Part shown: positions 21,901-24,378 of the stretch, piece after piece | How the letters are laid out: each line of letters starts with the position of its first letter | Numbering within the stretch: the first letter of the stretch is position 1 | Source: CALARM01 sp040217695 | Lineage (GTDB): Bacteria > Vulcanimicrobiota > SpSt-956 > JAKJGF01 | NCBI GenBank assembly: GCA_040217695.1 | Contig: JBEHWO010000057.1 | Coordinates: 1-24,378, forward strand | Direction: 5' to 3' | DNA length: 24,378 nt | Notes under the pieces: model-generated | The model's input: the letters and a program-made list of their open reading frames with translations, nothing else | What the model was told of the DNA's origin: nothing | Databases searched by the model: none | Program-made: the position numbers and the translations under genes

Positions 21901-22893
21901 TTACATTCTCTTCGTATCAGTCAGACTTTTCAAAAAACTCACAATAACACCTGTTTCGCTATCACTAAAATCTTTACCGAGTTGCAAAGCTCCCATCTCT
22001 TTTACGGCTTCTTCAATAGTTTTTATTGCACCATCATGATAATAGGGAGCAGTAAGAGCAATATTCCTGAGCATGGGAACTTTAAACATGTATTTATCTG
22101 CTTCATCTTTTGTTAATTCATAACGACCTGTATCTGCAGGATTCTTATAAGGCTTTACCAATCCAATTTTCTGGTACATATTCCCGCCAAGGAGAGGCCC
22201 TGCATGGCATGTGACACAGCCGGAGGAAATAAACATATTCAGACCCTTCTGTTCATCACCTGTGAGGGCATCATATCTTCCTTTTATAAAATCATCAAAA
22301 CGATCGTTTGTTTTCAGGGTTCTTTCATAAGAAGCTATTGCTCTGTTTACATTATTAACATTAATCGGTTTTTTTTCCTTCACGAATGCTTTTTGGAATA
22401 AATCCTTATATTCTTTACTCAATTTCTCCTTCATATTTTTATGATATGTCATATGGCCTTTTAGCTGTTCTTCAAGTGTTGCAGCACGTCCGTCCCAGAA
22501 CTGCGCAAATTGATAACCGGCATTGAGTACGGTAGGAGAATTTCTGTGTTTACCGTCTGTGCCTTTAGAAAAAGGAAGATTATCAACTCCCCCTTTTTTG
22601 TTATCCACAGCATGACAGGTATTGCAGGATTCTTTCCCATTTTCAGAAAGTTTCTTTTCAGAATAAAGTTTTTCCCCGAGTCTTACAAGCTCTTCTGTAT
22701 CTTCATCTGTTCCCGCCATTTGCTCTGGTATGAAACCGAATATAGAAGATACCTGTTTTACAAGAATAGCAGGCTCCATTCCTGTATTTACAGTCGGTTT
22801 TGCATCAAAAGAGCCCTGTCCGGAAGGCTGACAATTTACTACAAAAATAATAGAAATAAACATGAGAACAGCAAGGGAAAATGTTTTTTTCAT
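21901..22893 (-). CDS. diheme cytochrome c peroxidase (CcpA/MauG family)
   Basis: An extracytoplasmic enzyme of 330 residues that reduces hydrogen peroxide with electrons from cytochromes. An export signal (MKKTFSLAVLMFISIIFVVN) ends at C21, possibly lipidated, though Asn precedes the cysteine. Heme sites are C90-N-T-C-H94 and C226-V-T-C-H230. Family motifs HRNSPTVLNAGY (116-127), FWDGRAATLEEQ (132-143) and FKVPMLRNIALTAPYYHDG (270-288) are present. ATG 22893 follows AAGGAG by 6 bases on the minus strand. Its position between cydB and the resB-like gene places it in an oxygen and peroxide defence group. The stop TAA is 4 bases ahead of a repeat array. Confidence 0.93.
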   Translation of the reverse strand: MKKTFSLAVLMFISIIFVVNCQPSGQGSFDAKPTVNTGMEPAILVKQVSSIFGFIPEQMAGTDEDTEELVRLGEKLYSEKKLSENGKESCNTCHAVDNKKGGVDNLPFSKGTDGKHRNSPTVLNAGYQFAQFWDGRAATLEEQLKGHMTYHKNMKEKLSKEYKDLFQKAFVKEKKPINVNNVNRAIASYERTLKTNDRFDDFIKGRYDALTGDEQKGLNMFISSGCVTCHAGPLLGGNMYQKIGLVKPYKNPADTGRYELTKDEADKYMFKVPMLRNIALTAPYYHDGAIKTIEEAVKEMGALQLGKDFSDSETGVIVSFLKSLTDTKRM

Positions 22894-22987
22894 AAAAACT
22901 CCTTCTGCGACTTAACGATAATAGCACCTGCACTGCTTACGTAGCCACACTTATCTCCTATCCATACAGGAGCCATACCTTATAAGA

Positions 22988-23132
22988 GGCGTGACGCGTA
23001 ACGCGTGACGGGTGGTTCGTAATGCGTGATGCGTTATAATCGTGACGCGTAATGCGTGTTTTCACCGGTACCGGGCGAACACAGTGGTTCGCCCCTGCGA
23101 CTCACCACTCAAGAATCACCAATCACGACTCA
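22988..23132. repeat. composite repeat C
   Basis: GTGACGC/GTAACGC/GTAATGC units (22989-23057) include a GTGGTTCGT insert also seen in copy A. The core GTGTTTTCACCGGTACCGGG (23057-23076), the palindrome GGGCGAAC...GTTCGCCC and GACTCAC/CACTCAA-type units reach the cydB stop TGA (23130-23132). It fills most of the gap between cydB and the peroxidase gene. Confidence 0.87.
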
Positions 23133-24143
23133 ATACACAAGATCTTTTTCTTTTAATTTATCTTTAAAAAGGCTGTAAACCCAGGTCTGATATATTATTA
23201 CAATGGGAACAAAAATAAGAGCCACAACAAGCATTATCTTCAATGTAAGAGGGCTTGATGAAGAATTATATATTGTCAGGCTGAATAAAGTGTCTATACT
23301 CGATGGAAGCATAACGGGATAGATGCCTGTAACACCAAAAAATGTGGCGCTCACTATAGTCAGACATGATGAAAACCATGCCTTCCACCAGGCTTTTTTA
23401 TGTATGAACAATCTGGATAATATGAGTCCTGTAACGGTCAATAAAGGAATAATAAACAGAACAGGCATATGGATATAATTATTAAAGAGCTCTGTAAGTA
23501 ATTTTGTCACAAGCAAAAAAATTAAAGTGACTACCAGAAGTGTTACCCATAATATTTCCGAAAGACCTGCAGCTCTTTTATTCAATTCTCCTTCTGATTT
23601 AATGGCAAGCCAGAGAGAACCATGAAGAAGAAATAAAAGGAGGAAAAAAGCTCCCCCCAGAAGTCCGTACGGGTTGAGAAGGGTAAAGAGATTGCCCCTG
23701 TATATACCTTCTCCGTCAATGGGAATACCCTGAAAAATATTTGCAAAAGCCACACCCAGTAACAGTGCAGGAAGAAAACTGCCTGCAACAAGTCCTGTAT
23801 CCCATATTTTTTTCCATAGAGGATGATCAATTTTGCTTCTGAATTCGAGAGATACACCTCTCAATATGAGAGCAAACAGAACAATCATAAGGGCTGAATA
23901 CATGGCACTGAACATGACTGCATAGGTTTTCGGGAAGGCAGCAAAAGTAACTCCTCCTGCGGAAATAAGCCATACTTCATTACCATCCCAGAAAGGCCCT
24001 ATAGAATTATATATAACCTTCCTGTCTTCATCATTTTTAGCCAGAAATGGCATAAGAGTACCCAGTCCGAGATCAAAACCGTCGAGCATAAAATATACTG
24101 CCCAGAGAAGACCCCAGAGAATAAACCATATTGTTTCTAACAT
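23130..24143 (-). CDS. cydB: cytochrome bd ubiquinol oxidase subunit II
   Basis: The membrane partner of CydA in the bd-type quinol oxidase, which reduces oxygen to water with high affinity. The 337-residue protein has about eight hydrophobic helices and the conserved segments YFMLDGFDLGLG (17-28), GPFWDGNEVWLISAGG (49-64) and FPKTYAVMFSAMY (70-82). ATG 24143 has GGAAAGGAG upstream on the minus strand and lies 1 base after the cydA stop, so the two subunits are translated together. The stop codon TGA is part of the first heptamer of composite C. Confidence 0.95.
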   Translation of the reverse strand: MLETIWFILWGLLWAVYFMLDGFDLGLGTLMPFLAKNDEDRKVIYNSIGPFWDGNEVWLISAGGVTFAAFPKTYAVMFSAMYSALMIVLFALILRGVSLEFRSKIDHPLWKKIWDTGLVAGSFLPALLLGVAFANIFQGIPIDGEGIYRGNLFTLLNPYGLLGGAFFLLLFLLHGSLWLAIKSEGELNKRAAGLSEILWVTLLVVTLIFLLVTKLLTELFNNYIHMPVLFIIPLLTVTGLILSRLFIHKKAWWKAWFSSCLTIVSATFFGVTGIYPVMLPSSIDTLFSLTIYNSSSSPLTLKIMLVVALIFVPIVIIYQTWVYSLFKDKLKEKDLVY

Positions 24144-24144
24144 G

Positions 24145-24378
24145 TTATATCTCCTTTCCTGCCACAGGTTCCGGCCCTTTTATTGCATTTATATACATAA
24201 GATAAAAAGCTGCAAGGCCAAGGAGAGAATAAACCAGTATAAATGCTACAAGGGAAATTAATACCTGTGAAGTGCTTACAGGGGAAACAGCATCTGCTGT
24301 TTTCATCAGTCCATAAACAATCCATGGCTGTCTTCCGACTTCTGCCAGGGTCCACCCCGCTTCACAGGCAATGTAAGG
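24145..24378 (-). CDS. cydA: cytochrome bd ubiquinol oxidase subunit I, C-terminal part
   Basis: The gene runs off the right edge, and the last 77 residues are visible. They include EAGWTLAEVGRQPWIVYGLM followed by KTADAVSP, the conserved GRQPW region of CydA, then one hydrophobic helix and a short basic tail. The stop is TAA at 24147-24145. A different frame covering much of the same bases (24137-24355) is open by chance and gives no family match. Confidence 0.93.
   Translation of the reverse strand, partial: PYIACEAGWTLAEVGRQPWIVYGLMKTADAVSPVSTSQVLISLVAFILVYSLLGLAAFYLMYINAIKGPEPVAGKEI

Noticed and set aside
24137..24355. 72-residue minus-strand open frame at the right edge
   Set aside because: It is out of frame with the clear CydA C-terminus (GRQPW...TADAVSP) on the same strand and has no family features.

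Overview
The window is AT-rich chromosomal DNA from a bacterium I cannot place taxonomically. The two AMIN domains on the cell-wall amidase suggest a diderm envelope, because AMIN domains usually act in the periplasm. Cytochrome bd oxidase, a diheme peroxidase and a ResB-type cytochrome c maturation protein point to a micro-oxic or oxygen-tolerant anaerobic life. The genetic code is standard. ATG, GTG and TTG starts are all used, mostly behind AGGAGG-like ribosome binding sites. The order GerMN protein, amidase, murI, rph, rdgB resembles arrangements known from Firmicutes, but that does not fix the phylum.

Layout. 1-1250: no assignable gene at the left edge, then two small paralogous helical proteins on the minus strand, each with its own promoter and intrinsic terminator. 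1527-3402: a signalling operon of a lone receiver protein, a soluble PAS histidine kinase and an unlisted 47-residue zinc-ribbon protein that overlaps the kinase stop codon. 3424-8799: an ideal sigma70-type promoter, then a double-GerMN lipoprotein-like protein, an AMIN/Amidase_3 murein hydrolase joined to it by ATGA coupling, glutamate racemase, RNase PH and the RdgB nucleotide pyrophosphatase. 8804-9687: an eight-gene tRNA operon (Pro, Arg, His, Arg, Lys, Lys, Leu, Gly). 9799-13039: trigger factor, ClpP, ClpX. 13110-15378: a promoter, a 131-bp MITE-like element with a 6-bp target duplication, and a membrane GAF-HD-GYP protein. 15492-18140: valyl-tRNA synthetase. From 18279 to the right edge everything is on the minus strand. 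In transcription order it runs cydA (partial), cydB, diheme cytochrome c peroxidase, resB-like, DUF1844 protein, hemC and a precorrin-2 dehydrogenase. This is a heme and respiration block that converges on valS.

The most striking feature is a dense family of intergenic arrays built from degenerate seven-base units. The commonest form is GTRANNN: GTGACGC, GTAACGC, GTGATGC, GTGAGTC, GTGAGTA, GTGAAAA. Minority forms are GGTTCCG and CAGTCAG. They are often arranged head-to-head so that the RNA could fold. I count sixteen loci in 24 kb. They occupy most intergenic gaps that are not tightly spaced operon junctions, including two gaps inside the tRNA operon. Five protein genes take their stop codon from the first unit of an array, and one gene's only SD-less GTG start lies inside an array. 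Three loci are larger composites carrying a shared GGGCGAAC/GTTCGCCC palindrome in a fixed orientation relative to the 3' end of the adjacent gene. Heptanucleotide tandem repeats are known from cyanobacteria, but this degenerate, stop-codon-bearing family with multiple sequence flavours is the part of the window I would look at first.
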